Shown piece by piece: positions 1 to 7,600 of a DNA stretch of 13,150 nucleotides. Source of the DNA: Fidelibacterota bacterium (GTDB lineage Bacteria; Fidelibacterota; Marinisomatia; SCGC-AAA003-L08; D37C17); NCBI GenBank assembly GCA_018671635.1, contig JABHHG010000175.1, positions 1 to 13,150 of the forward strand, in the 5' to 3' direction. Within the stretch, counting starts at the first letter, position 1; every line of letters starts with the position of its first letter. Under the pieces are notes generated by a model. It searched no databases. It was not told where the DNA came from and saw only the letters and a list, made by a program, of their open reading frames with translations. The translations under genes were made by a program, and so were the position numbers.

Positions 1-32
1 AAACTTAATTCCTAATAAGCTCAGGAACTTCC

Positions 33-53
33 TTCTAACAACTAACCCTAATC
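33..53. repeat. short CTAAC/CTAAT repeat upstream of the hydroxylase gene
   Basis: Three CTAAC/CTAAC/CTAAT cores lie at 35-39, 42-46 and 48-52, spaced 6-7 nt apart. A similar but longer CTAA-based array lies at 2579-2614, so the two-gene cassette has related low-complexity repeats on both sides. The rest of 1-88 shows no gene. Confidence 0.35.
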
Positions 54-80
54 CACACTTAAATTTTACACAAAGCACAT

Positions 81-85
81 GAGGG
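81..85 (+). promoter_or_regulatory. ribosome binding site of the hydroxylase gene
   Basis: GAGGG lies 3 nt before the ATG at 89. The spacing is short, but the match to the Shine-Dalgarno core supports this start. Confidence 0.5.
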
Positions 86-88
86 AAT

Positions 89-1345
89 ATGGAATTTTAC
101 CAAAGTTTATTTTATGCCACTCCAATATTCACATCCTTTATAATTATTGAAATTATTTGGGGGAGGGTGATTGGCAATGATGTATATCATAATATTCCTG
201 ATGCATTGGCCAGTCTCAGTTCGGGGATTGCTAATATCATTGTGAAGACCATGGGAATTTATATAACCATTATTGGCTATACTTGGTTTTTCAATAAAGT
301 GGCCATTTTTACTATTTCTCCCTATTCGGTATGGGCATGGATTATTACCTTTGCGGCTCTGGATTTTTCAGGATATTGGATTCATCGCTGGTCGCATCGA
401 AGTAATTTTTTATGGCAAACCCATTTGGTGCATCACAGTAGTGAAGAATATAATCTGGCGGTAGCGCTCCGTCAGTCCACATCAAGCCTTTTTGAGTATA
501 GTGGATTCTTACTCATTCCTGCCGCCATTATGGGCGTACCTCCAGAAATGATTGCCGTGGGTAGCTTTATACATCTATACATGCAATATTGGTATCATAC
601 TCAACTCATCAATAAAATGGGGTTTTTAGATAAAATTATCGTAACACCCACTCATCATCGTGTACATCATGCCATGAATCCAGAATATATGGATAGAAAT
701 TTTGGACAAATATTTATGGTTTGGGATCATCTATTTGGTACCTTTCAAAAGGAGTTAGATGATGTGCCACCTGTTTATGGAATAACAGTTCCGGTGCAAA
801 CATGGAATCCATTCAAAATTGATTATATGCATTGGTGGAGTATGTTAAAAGATACTTGGCGTGCTGATAAATGGATGGATAAGTTAAATGTGTGGATACG
901 CACTACAGGATGGCGACCGGTTGATCATGATGAGAAATATCCATTGGGGAAAATTGAAGACACATCTCAGCTGAAAAAATATTCCACAGAAATTTCATTT
1001 TCCCTGAAATTATGGAGTTTCTTTGAGGTTGCGTTGGTGGCATACCCGCTCACTATGTTATTCTTTTGGATGCTATCTCAAGGCATAAGTCTCGAAGAAA
1101 AAGTATTGTTTGCGGCATTTTCACTCTTTAGTATATTCACCTATACCACCTCTATGGAGGGGAAGTCCACACGATTTTTAAACACTTTACGTTTATTCTT
1201 TTCAATGGGAATTATACTTTTATCGGCAAATAATAATTTCAGTTTTAATTTATTGACCTATCCGTTAACACCTGTGATATTGGGATTTTATTCCATTTCC
1301 ACCATTCTTTCATTTTTAAGACTAGAAAAACGTCAAATCGTATAA
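89..1345 (+). CDS. sterol desaturase/fatty acid hydroxylase family membrane protein, alkylglycerol monooxygenase-like
   Basis: Predicted membrane-bound di-iron oxygenase of 418 residues that would hydroxylate or desaturate a lipid. The histidine boxes are visible: H99-RWS-H103, H112-LV-H115-H116 and H189-H190-RV-H193-H194, with a further His in WYHT near 171. Hydrophobic helices precede them (about residues 9-27, 47-70 and 80-98), one lies near 135-158, and about four more fill the C-terminal third (305-412). The stretch around HHSSEEYN and ALRQS, the WYHTQLINKMG segment and the THHRVHH-to-WDHLFGTF region closely resemble animal alkylglycerol monooxygenase (AGMO/TMEM195), from memory of that family; substrate and cofactor are unproven. 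The ketoacyl synthase gene starts 5 nt after its stop, so the two are probably one transcript. Alternatives are a carotenoid or sterol hydroxylase. The family is sure, the substrate is not. Confidence 0.85.
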   Translation: MEFYQSLFYATPIFTSFIIIEIIWGRVIGNDVYHNIPDALASLSSGIANIIVKTMGIYITIIGYTWFFNKVAIFTISPYSVWAWIITFAALDFSGYWIHRWSHRSNFLWQTHLVHHSSEEYNLAVALRQSTSSLFEYSGFLLIPAAIMGVPPEMIAVGSFIHLYMQYWYHTQLINKMGFLDKIIVTPTHHRVHHAMNPEYMDRNFGQIFMVWDHLFGTFQKELDDVPPVYGITVPVQTWNPFKIDYMHWWSMLKDTWRADKWMDKLNVWIRTTGWRPVDHDEKYPLGKIEDTSQLKKYSTEISFSLKLWSFFEVALVAYPLTMLFFWMLSQGISLEEKVLFAAFSLFSIFTYTTSMEGKSTRFLNTLRLFFSMGIILLSANNNFSFNLLTYPLTPVILGFYSISTILSFLRLEKRQIV

Positions 1346-1350
1346 TTTAA

Positions 1351-2526
1351 ATGTCTAAAGCTTCACAGATAATAATCACCGGTATGGGGAGTATTTCTCC
1401 AATAGGGGCTGACCCCAATACAATGTGGCGCAATTATCGTAAAGGCATGACTAAAATTCAGAATGTGAAAATTGGTGATGGCAATCTGTGTTGTGCCCCT
1501 TTGAGTGAAGCTGAAAATGATTGTATTGATGTAATTCGAAACGAGAATAAGCAATTCCGCCATATTGACCGTAGTGTACTCATGGCAATATACGCTTCTC
1601 GTCAAGCCACAAAAATGGCAGGGTGGGGAAATTCTACACAAGTGGGTGTAAGTATTGGCTCATCACGAGGGGCTACTGCCACATGGGAGGCACATCATCG
1701 ATCGCTACTGACCCACGGAAAAGTTGCCCCGTTAGCATCTCCTACCACAACCTTGGGGAATATATCCTCTTGGGTAGCACAAGATCTAGAGATAAAAGGA
1801 CCATCAATTTCTCACTCCATGACCTGTACCACTGGTATTCATTCCATCGCCAACGGAATGGCATGGCTCAAATCAAATATGTGTAATAGATTTTTATGTG
1901 GCGGAAGTGAAGCTGCCTTAACAAACTTTACCTATAAACAGTTCCAGGCGTTGGGATTGTATTCTCAGGATGTGGATGCTGAAAATCCGTGCATGCCATT
2001 TGTGGATGAAGAAATCACACAGAATCGATTAGTTCTGGGGGAAGGTGCCGCCGTATTTGCTTTAGAAAAATTTAATGATCATCATGAAAAGCATATTATT
2101 GCTACTATAAATGGATTAGGCTTTGGATTCGAGGCGCTCACGTCGTCCACATCAATTTCAGATTTAGGAGAGGGCTTGGAGAAATCTATGCTCAACGCTT
2201 TAGATGATGCATCAATAAATAATGTGGATGCCATTATTACGCATGCACCGGGAACCATTCATGGAGATGCCTCTGAGCTAAATGCTATTTATAAAGTATT
2301 TGGTGATGCCCATCCCATTTTGCTTTCTAACAAATGGATAATTGGCCATACTTTTGGTGCGTCGGCGGCATTGAGTATAGAGATGGCAATCCATGTTTTA
2401 CATAATCAGGAATATACTGATTTTCCATATCCCACACGAATATCATCATCTAAGAAAGAGATTAAAACCATCATGATTAATGCAGCAGGATTTGGCGGGA
2501 ATTGTGCGTCCTTGATTGTAAGTTGA
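1351..2526 (+). CDS. beta-ketoacyl-[ACP] synthase family protein
   Basis: A 391-residue thiolase-fold condensing enzyme of the FabB/FabF type, slightly shorter than FabF. It opens with ITGMGSISPIG, the usual N-terminal strand and turn. The catalytic triad is visible: Cys159 in MTCTTG, His298 in THAPGT and His333 in IIGHTFGAS, with Lys328 five residues before it. The first His box reads HAPGT..GD..E instead of the usual NAHGT motif, but the spacing from His to the GD pair equals FabF. An active decarboxylating condensing enzyme is therefore expected, in a subfamily outside primary FabF. It follows the membrane hydroxylase by 5 nt with no Shine-Dalgarno site, suggesting translation coupled to that gene and a joint role in making or tailoring a lipid or polyene. 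No ACP, reductase or dehydratase genes are nearby, so the product cannot be named. Confidence 0.85.
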   Translation: MSKASQIIITGMGSISPIGADPNTMWRNYRKGMTKIQNVKIGDGNLCCAPLSEAENDCIDVIRNENKQFRHIDRSVLMAIYASRQATKMAGWGNSTQVGVSIGSSRGATATWEAHHRSLLTHGKVAPLASPTTTLGNISSWVAQDLEIKGPSISHSMTCTTGIHSIANGMAWLKSNMCNRFLCGGSEAALTNFTYKQFQALGLYSQDVDAENPCMPFVDEEITQNRLVLGEGAAVFALEKFNDHHEKHIIATINGLGFGFEALTSSTSISDLGEGLEKSMLNALDDASINNVDAIITHAPGTIHGDASELNAIYKVFGDAHPILLSNKWIIGHTFGASAALSIEMAIHVLHNQEYTDFPYPTRISSSKKEIKTIMINAAGFGGNCASLIVS

Positions 2527-2578
2527 TAGTTTTCAGGTGATAGGTATTTAGATGACAATTTATATCCATCATTTTCAA

Positions 2579-2614
2579 TCTAATCTCTAACGTCTAAGTG
2601 TCTAATTTCTAATT
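2579..2614. repeat. TCTAA heptamer array in the convergent intergenic region
   Basis: Five near-identical units each begin TCTAA (starts 2579, 2586, 2593, 2601 and 2608; period 7, once 8). They lie in the 108-nt gap between the converging ketoacyl synthase and formamidase genes. The array runs into a weak hairpin with arms TTTCT at 2606-2610 and AGAAA at 2616-2620. No strong GC-rich terminator is visible in 2527-2634. Confidence 0.6.
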
Positions 2615-2634
2615 AAGAAACTAGCATCCAGTAT

Positions 2635-3444
2635 TTAAATCACCCTATACAACAATGGTCGGCTCGGTGCCGCATCGCAGACAAAATGAGGGATTTGGAT
2701 ATTGAGGAAATAGAATCCATCTTCAACTGAGTTTGGGATATATGCCAATTCACTAATGGTTTTCTCAGATTTAGGATTCACCTCACCGTTGGGGTTGTTT
2801 CCATCGCCCCAGAAAATTCGATGATTTCCTAATATACCATTATCTGACATGCGATCCACAGAAGGTAAATCTACAATTATATGTTTGATACCCAATTCAT
2901 GAATGTACCTGAGAGCTTTGTTGGTAAAAAATGGAGGCGGTGATTCATTGAATCGTATAAACTGTTTATTAGTAGAATTGGGTAGCGTTCTAATAATTAA
3001 TGCCTGAGGACGAAGATGTTTCCATTTATCAAACTGAATTTTAATTGAATCTGCAGTAATGATGGATTCATCGCCACCCACATCACAATGGTAATTATCA
3101 TCAGTCTGGTGGAATAATTTAGTTGTAACAGTAATGAGTACCGTTGGTAAAAGTCCATCTTTTAATAGACTGCCAATATCACCTGTATTTTCTAAAAGAT
3201 GTCCAACCGATTCTGTATGGGTGCCCGAACAGTGAATATTAATGGATATTTCAGGTACATTGCAACTGGCACCATCTGCCACGGACCATGAATAGCCTCC
3301 CGTTTTTAATGGTGAAAGTTTGCCTTTGTCCACATCATAGAAATTGGGTTGCTTACCATTAAAATTATAGGGAATTGAAATGTCCACCGATTGGGAAGTA
3401 TCGATTTCATATTCTTGGTTTTCATGAGAAATTCTAATAATCAT
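2635..3444 (-). CDS. cyclase-family hydrolase, probable kynurenine formamidase
   Basis: Probable arylformamidase that converts N-formylkynurenine to kynurenine and formate in the cytoplasm. It has the cyclase-superfamily metal-binding signature (Pfam Cyclase, the KynB fold) at His71, Gly74-Thr75-His76, Glu78 and His82. Typical KynB has Asp where this protein has Glu78, and KynB is about 210 residues against 269 here, so this is a divergent relative with a longer N-terminal part. It is the last gene of the kynurenine cluster: its ATG overlaps the stop of the monooxygenase gene as TAATG. No other formamidase is present, so context makes it the best candidate for this step. The family is sure; the substrate is inferred from neighbours. 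Confidence 0.75.
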   Translation of the reverse strand: MIIRISHENQEYEIDTSQSVDISIPYNFNGKQPNFYDVDKGKLSPLKTGGYSWSVADGASCNVPEISINIHCSGTHTESVGHLLENTGDIGSLLKDGLLPTVLITVTTKLFHQTDDNYHCDVGGDESIITADSIKIQFDKWKHLRPQALIIRTLPNSTNKQFIRFNESPPPFFTNKALRYIHELGIKHIIVDLPSVDRMSDNGILGNHRIFWGDGNNPNGEVNPKSEKTISELAYIPNSVEDGFYFLNIQIPHFVCDAAPSRPLLYRVI

Positions 3445-4754
3445 TATAAAAGGGGTAACCTCTCCAAAATGAGTCGTTCGGCTTTCTCAAAGTCAATATT
3501 ATTGGAATCCAATTCTGAGATTATTTCCTGTTGGATTATTCCTCGTTCATACACTTTCGAATAGGGGATAGATGTAAAACTCACCATATTATAGCGAGGA
3601 ATAAATCTATGGGGGAATTTCTCAAACAAAGTATTGGCTATTTTTTTACGCTGAATATAGTCTGACTGTGCCACAGAGTCCCGCATTTCAATATAATTTT
3701 CTATGGCCATATTGGCAATGGCATCGGCATCTGGTTTTCGTATTTTATTATAGGATTCAAAAACTTTAGGCCAATTTCCAGCCTCATCTTTGATACAATC
3801 CATAAGAATATTACAATCTTCAAAAGAGGCATTCATGCCTTGGCCAAAGAATGGTACGACTGCATGGGCTGCATCACCAATAAGACAGAGATTTTCAGTA
3901 TGCCAGTTGTCTGCATAAATAGTGGCCAATCTGCCTGTGGGATATTCAAAAAAAGATTGAGGGAAATTTTCTAATAATGGCATTGCATCAGAAAATTGGG
4001 TATTGAAGAAGTCAATCACATCTGATTCTTTTTGCAAGCTGGCAAAACTTACCTCACCTTCATTGGGCATAAATAGGGTTAAGGTAAATGATTTATTCGT
4101 ATTGGGTAATGCGATAAGCATGAACTCGCCTCGTGGCCAAATATGTAGGGAGTTGGATTCAATTTGAAATTCGTCATTATCACCAGGTGCAATATTCAAT
4201 TCTTTATAGGCATGTCCCAAGGGCACTGTACGTGATGGTGAATCAGTAGTTGAGTCAATATACTTACGGAGTTCAGATCCTGCACCATCGGCGCCAAAAA
4301 TTATACCTTGATTGGGAATTGTTCTCCCCGAATAAAATTTTATTTCAGCATGGGTTGCTTCGGTTAATGTGTGGTCAAAGTGTATGTTAATCTTATTGGT
4401 ATTTTCAGCCGCCGTCATGAGAATTTTATTTAATTCTCCTCGCGATACAGAATTTATATATTCATTTGGATTTATACTATACGGCTGAAAATCTAATTCA
4501 CCATTTTCATGGTGTATCATTCTCCCATTCATGGGAATTAAATGGGGTTTGATTTGGTTAAATACATTGGACAATTTCAATGCCTCAATGCCACGGTGGG
4601 AAAGGGCCAGGTTTATGGATCGCCCTGCAGAAAGAGTCTCTTTTCGAGGATCAGATCGCTTTTCGAATAAGTCTACCGTATAACCTTGTTCTGCCAATAG
4701 TATGGCTAAAAGTGGCCCCGAAAGACCCGAGCCGATGATGGTGATTTTATGCAT
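3444..4754 (-). CDS. kmo: kynurenine 3-monooxygenase
   Basis: FAD-dependent aromatic hydroxylase that turns L-kynurenine into 3-hydroxykynurenine with NADPH and O2. The 436-residue product starts with the Rossmann motif GSGLSG (8-13) and an acidic end of strand 2 (FEKR). It carries the KMO hallmark GRSINLALSHRG (about 45-56). The second FAD motif GDAAHAVVPFFGQG starts at G293. The C-terminal half has NYIEMR and RGIIQQE-type segments characteristic of KMO. Length is close to bacterial KMO, without the long membrane anchor of mitochondrial forms. The ATG overlaps the kynureninase stop by 8 nt and the stop overlaps the formamidase start by 1 nt, so expression is probably coupled. The match along the whole length makes the assignment firm. 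Confidence 0.95.
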   Translation of the reverse strand: MHKITIIGSGLSGPLLAILLAEQGYTVDLFEKRSDPRKETLSAGRSINLALSHRGIEALKLSNVFNQIKPHLIPMNGRMIHHENGELDFQPYSINPNEYINSVSRGELNKILMTAAENTNKINIHFDHTLTEATHAEIKFYSGRTIPNQGIIFGADGAGSELRKYIDSTTDSPSRTVPLGHAYKELNIAPGDNDEFQIESNSLHIWPRGEFMLIALPNTNKSFTLTLFMPNEGEVSFASLQKESDVIDFFNTQFSDAMPLLENFPQSFFEYPTGRLATIYADNWHTENLCLIGDAAHAVVPFFGQGMNASFEDCNILMDCIKDEAGNWPKVFESYNKIRKPDADAIANMAIENYIEMRDSVAQSDYIQRKKIANTLFEKFPHRFIPRYNMVSFTSIPYSKVYERGIIQQEIISELDSNNIDFEKAERLILERLPLL

Positions 4755-6027
4755 TAAGAATATTCTTTAGCAGCACTACAAACTGAAAGCAATCTACAAA
4801 AGTATTATACAATGGCACCGGTGCAATACGAATGACATCCGGCTCTCGCCAATCGGCAATGATGCCAACATCATTCAGTTTGTCCATGATATTATCAATG
4901 GGGTTTATCATTCGCAGGGAAAGCTGACAGCCTCGATTAATGGCAGATGGCGGCGTAATAATCTCAATTTTATCAGTAAGTTGAGATAAAATCAGTTTCT
5001 CCAAATAGTCAGTGAGTTGAATACTTTTTGCCACCAAGTTTTCCATTCCCGCTTCATGAAAAATTTCTAAACTGGCCAATAGGGGTGCCATTGCCATAAT
5101 GGGTGGATTCGATAATTGCCAAGCTTCTGCAGTCTCCATGGGGATAAACTCATCGGGCATTGCAAAGCGGGTGGACTTATCATGTCCCCACCAACCTTCA
5201 AAGCGTGGGATATCAGTTTTACCCAAATGTCGCTCATGAATGAACACCCCAGAAGGCGCACCAGGACCTCCATTGAGATATTTGTAACCACACCATGCAG
5301 CAAAATCCACACCCCAATCATGGAGATCTAATTTTAAATTCCCGGCTCCATGTGCCAAATCGAACCCCACCACACAATTGTATGTATGAGCCTTCGTGGT
5401 AATGGCTTCCATATCAAAGGCTTGGCCCGAATAATAATTCACACCGCCAATGAGTACCATGGCAATTTCATCACCGTGATGTTCAAAACAGTCCAAAATC
5501 CCATCGGTAGTAATGATAGCACCATCATTTGGCTGTAGAATTATCAAATCATTGTTGGGGTGATTTCCATGCAATTTCAACTGAGATTGCACCGCATATC
5601 TATCTGACGGAAACGCATTATTTTCAATTATAATTTTTGTCTTTTTGCCTTCAGGGCGATAGAATGAAGTCATAAGCAAATGTAGATTTACCGAGAGTGA
5701 ATTCATCACCACCACTTCCTTTTCCAATGCGCCCACAATCTCTGCGGAATATTGTGTCAAAAATTCATGATAGGGCATCCATGGTCGTTTGGCATGAAAA
5801 TGCCCATCCACGCCATATTGCTTCCACGCATCTAATTCTTCATTGATAAATTGGGAGGCTGTATTTGGCTGGAGACCCAGGGAATTTCCGCAAAAGTAAA
5901 TAAAGGGTTCACCCGAATCAGTTTTAGGGAGGTGAAATCTATCTCTAAAATGAGAGAGTGGGTCTAGCAGATCTAATCTTTTAGCGGATTCAATATAAAG
6001 AAGTAACGACTTATCCACGGAAATCAC
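4747..6027 (-). CDS. kynU: kynureninase
   Basis: PLP-dependent hydrolase that cleaves 3-hydroxykynurenine (or kynurenine) to 3-hydroxyanthranilate (or anthranilate) and alanine. In 426 residues it shows YFCGNSLGLQP near the N terminus, GVDGHF, FDLAHGAGN and the PLP lysine K249 in WCGYKYLNGGPG, as in known kynureninases. The only plausible starts are GTG codons: 6027, which overlaps the ACMSD stop by 17 nt, or 6018, which overlaps it by 8 nt. The first in-frame ATG lies about 83 residues inside, past conserved sequence. No clear Shine-Dalgarno site is present, so translation is probably coupled to the upstream gene. Next to HAAO and KMO, the physiological substrate is most likely 3-hydroxykynurenine. 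Confidence 0.95.
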   Translation of the reverse strand: MISVDKSLLLYIESAKRLDLLDPLSHFRDRFHLPKTDSGEPFIYFCGNSLGLQPNTASQFINEELDAWKQYGVDGHFHAKRPWMPYHEFLTQYSAEIVGALEKEVVVMNSLSVNLHLLMTSFYRPEGKKTKIIIENNAFPSDRYAVQSQLKLHGNHPNNDLIILQPNDGAIITTDGILDCFEHHGDEIAMVLIGGVNYYSGQAFDMEAITTKAHTYNCVVGFDLAHGAGNLKLDLHDWGVDFAAWCGYKYLNGGPGAPSGVFIHERHLGKTDIPRFEGWWGHDKSTRFAMPDEFIPMETAEAWQLSNPPIMAMAPLLASLEIFHEAGMENLVAKSIQLTDYLEKLILSQLTDKIEIITPPSAINRGCQLSLRMINPIDNIMDKLNDVGIIADWREPDVIRIAPVPLYNTFVDCFQFVVLLKNILNA

Positions 6028-7024
6028 TTTCGCTTAAACCTAACCATTCTAAGGCGGTTCCCGCCAGTAGTCGTTGTTTAGTAGAATCAGATAAATTCAT
6101 AGTTTCAATTAGCTTTCCGGGATGATGTTCACCCAGCCGAAATGGATAATCGGAACCCATGGCAATCCGTTCTGCGCCCATAGTTTGGATGAGGAAGTTC
6201 ATGGCATTCTCATCATGTACCAATGAATCCACATAGAAATTTTTCATATATGAAGATGGCAATGTAGAATTATCTAATGCAAATAAATCAGGACGTACAT
6301 TAAATCCGTGATCTACACGTCCAGCGGTAAACGGGAATGCACCGCCACCATGGGCAAAGGCGATTTTTAAATTGGAGAATTTCTCAAATACACCACCAAA
6401 TATGAGAGAGCAAATAGCACGGGAAGTTTCTGCGGGCATCCCCACCAGCCATGGCAACCAATATTTTTGCATGTCAGATTGACCCATCATTTCCCATGGG
6501 TGAATGAATATTGAGCATCCAATTTTTTCTGCATGTTCAAAAAAGGGAGAAAACTGCTCTTCTGATAAATTGAGTCCATTTATATTAGACCCTAATTGGA
6601 TGCCCGGTAAATTCAGCTCATTAATACAACGATCCATTTCAGCAATGGCTAAATCTGTATTCTGCATGGGGATGGTGCCCAGTCCAATATATTTATTGGA
6701 ATCTGCTTTGCAAATTTCTGCAATATGATTATTGAGAAATTGGGAGAGCCTTAGGCATTCATCATCTTTTGCCCAATAAGAAAATAGCACGGGAATAGTA
6801 GATAGCACCTGCACATCCACACCCGTTTTATGGCATTCGTTCGTTCGAGCATGGTGACTCCAGCTATTGCAACCCACTTGGCGGAAAGGCTTATCGTCTT
6901 TACGGAGCATGGCGGTTTTTTCATCAATGGCATCCATTCGTAAAAATCGTGGATCAGAAAAAGTATTGGTGAGATCGTTTAGATTCTCTGGCAAAATATG
7001 CGTATGAATATCAATTTTAAACAT
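6011..7024 (-). CDS. acmsd: 2-amino-3-carboxymuconate-6-semialdehyde decarboxylase
   Basis: Zinc amidohydrolase-superfamily decarboxylase that removes the carboxyl group of ACMS to give 2-aminomuconate 6-semialdehyde, diverting it from spontaneous cyclisation to quinolinate. Metal ligands are visible: His7 and His9 (IDIHTH), His175 (FIHPWE), the His of FAHGGGAFPF, and Asp292 (MGSDYP), with spacing matching Pseudomonas and human ACMSD. The 337-residue length also fits the family. I chose the ATG at 7024, which overlaps the HAAO stop as TAATG and puts the first metal motif at residues 7-9; an in-frame start at 7051 would add nine residues without support. The gene overlaps kynureninase downstream. 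Assignment is firm. Confidence 0.93.
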   Translation of the reverse strand: MFKIDIHTHILPENLNDLTNTFSDPRFLRMDAIDEKTAMLRKDDKPFRQVGCNSWSHHARTNECHKTGVDVQVLSTIPVLFSYWAKDDECLRLSQFLNNHIAEICKADSNKYIGLGTIPMQNTDLAIAEMDRCINELNLPGIQLGSNINGLNLSEEQFSPFFEHAEKIGCSIFIHPWEMMGQSDMQKYWLPWLVGMPAETSRAICSLIFGGVFEKFSNLKIAFAHGGGAFPFTAGRVDHGFNVRPDLFALDNSTLPSSYMKNFYVDSLVHDENAMNFLIQTMGAERIAMGSDYPFRLGEHHPGKLIETMNLSDSTKQRLLAGTALEWLGLSESDFRG

Positions 7025-7530
7025 TATAGTATCTCTAAATATGCCGAACAAATTTTACAAGTTCGGGCTTCATCATTTGCCCAGAATCCATCAAAAATGA
7101 GGGGAAGTTGCTTTACAATATCAGTGAGCGTAAAAAATACTTCATGCAGAAGACTATTGCATCCATCGCAATACCATTGGAACCCATCTAACTCGCCATC
7201 TCTACGTTTTCGCTCAATGACCAGCCCCACAGTATTTTCAAATCGTTGTGGTGAATGAGGGATTTTTGGGGGGAGGAGAAAAATATCTCCCTCATTAATG
7301 GAAACATTTTTGGGCTTTCCATTTTCCATAATACGGAGAATCATATCACCTTCTAATTGGTAGAAAAACTCTTCTCCTTCATCAATATGATAATCTTTAC
7401 GTGTGTTGGGTCCACCCACCACCATAATCATCATTTCCGTATTTTCGTACACCATTTTATTACCAACTGGTGGTTTTAAAAGATGGCGGTTTTGTTTAAT
7501 CCAATTTTTGAAATTTATCGGCATTAGCAT
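7024..7530 (-). CDS. haao: 3-hydroxyanthranilate 3,4-dioxygenase
   Basis: Non-haem Fe(II) extradiol dioxygenase of the cupin fold that opens 3-hydroxyanthranilate to ACMS. Iron ligands His48, Glu54 (HIDEGEEFF) and His92 (PKIPHSP) are present, as are substrate-binding Arg44 and Arg96 and Glu106. Two CxxC pairs (C121/C124 and C158/C161) form the second, rubredoxin-like iron site typical of single-cupin bacterial and fungal enzymes. Spacing agrees with the Cupriavidus enzyme as I recall it. The 168-residue length is slightly shorter than the usual 170-180. The ATG at 7530 has a good AAGAGG site 8 nt upstream, so this gene may begin a new translation unit. The stop is fused to the ACMSD start. 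Confidence 0.95.
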   Translation of the reverse strand: MLMPINFKNWIKQNRHLLKPPVGNKMVYENTEMMIMVVGGPNTRKDYHIDEGEEFFYQLEGDMILRIMENGKPKNVSINEGDIFLLPPKIPHSPQRFENTVGLVIERKRRDGELDGFQWYCDGCNSLLHEVFFTLTDIVKQLPLIFDGFWANDEARTCKICSAYLEIL

Positions 7531-7538
7531 AGTTTTTT

Positions 7539-7544
7539 CCTCTT
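7539..7544 (-). promoter_or_regulatory. ribosome binding site of haao
   Basis: On the minus strand AAGAGG lies 8 nt before the ATG at 7530. It is one of only two clear Shine-Dalgarno sites within the kynurenine cluster, and both follow an intergenic gap. Confidence 0.6.
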
Positions 7545-7576
7545 ACAGGGGTACTGAGACACTGCATTTTTAAACT

Positions 7577-7600
7577 CTCTGTGTCTTTGTGTCTCCGTGG
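7577..7600. repeat. period-8 repeat between the deaminase and haao genes
   Basis: Three 8-nt units, CTCTGTGT (7577), CTTTGTGT (7585) and CTCCGTGG (7593), are joined without gaps on the plus strand. The block directly abuts the stop codon of the upstream deaminase gene (TAA at 7603-7601) and has TTTAA-type sequence on both sides. It fills about a third of the 70-nt gap. From memory, similar GAGACACAGAG strings occur between genes in many unrelated environmental genomes; no function is known to me. Confidence 0.6.

Noticed and set aside
2579..2614. CRISPR array
   Set aside because: Units are 7-8 nt with no spacers, and no cas genes are present.
5116..5331. Open frames on the opposite strand of kynureninase and of the other large genes
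   Set aside because: They are antisense or out-of-frame shadows of genes with clear catalytic motifs, have no family features and no ribosome binding sites.
7025..7051. A nine-residue N-terminal extension of ACMSD starting at 7051
   Set aside because: The ATG at 7024 sits in a TAATG junction and puts the HxH metal motif at the usual residues 7-9; the extension has no support.
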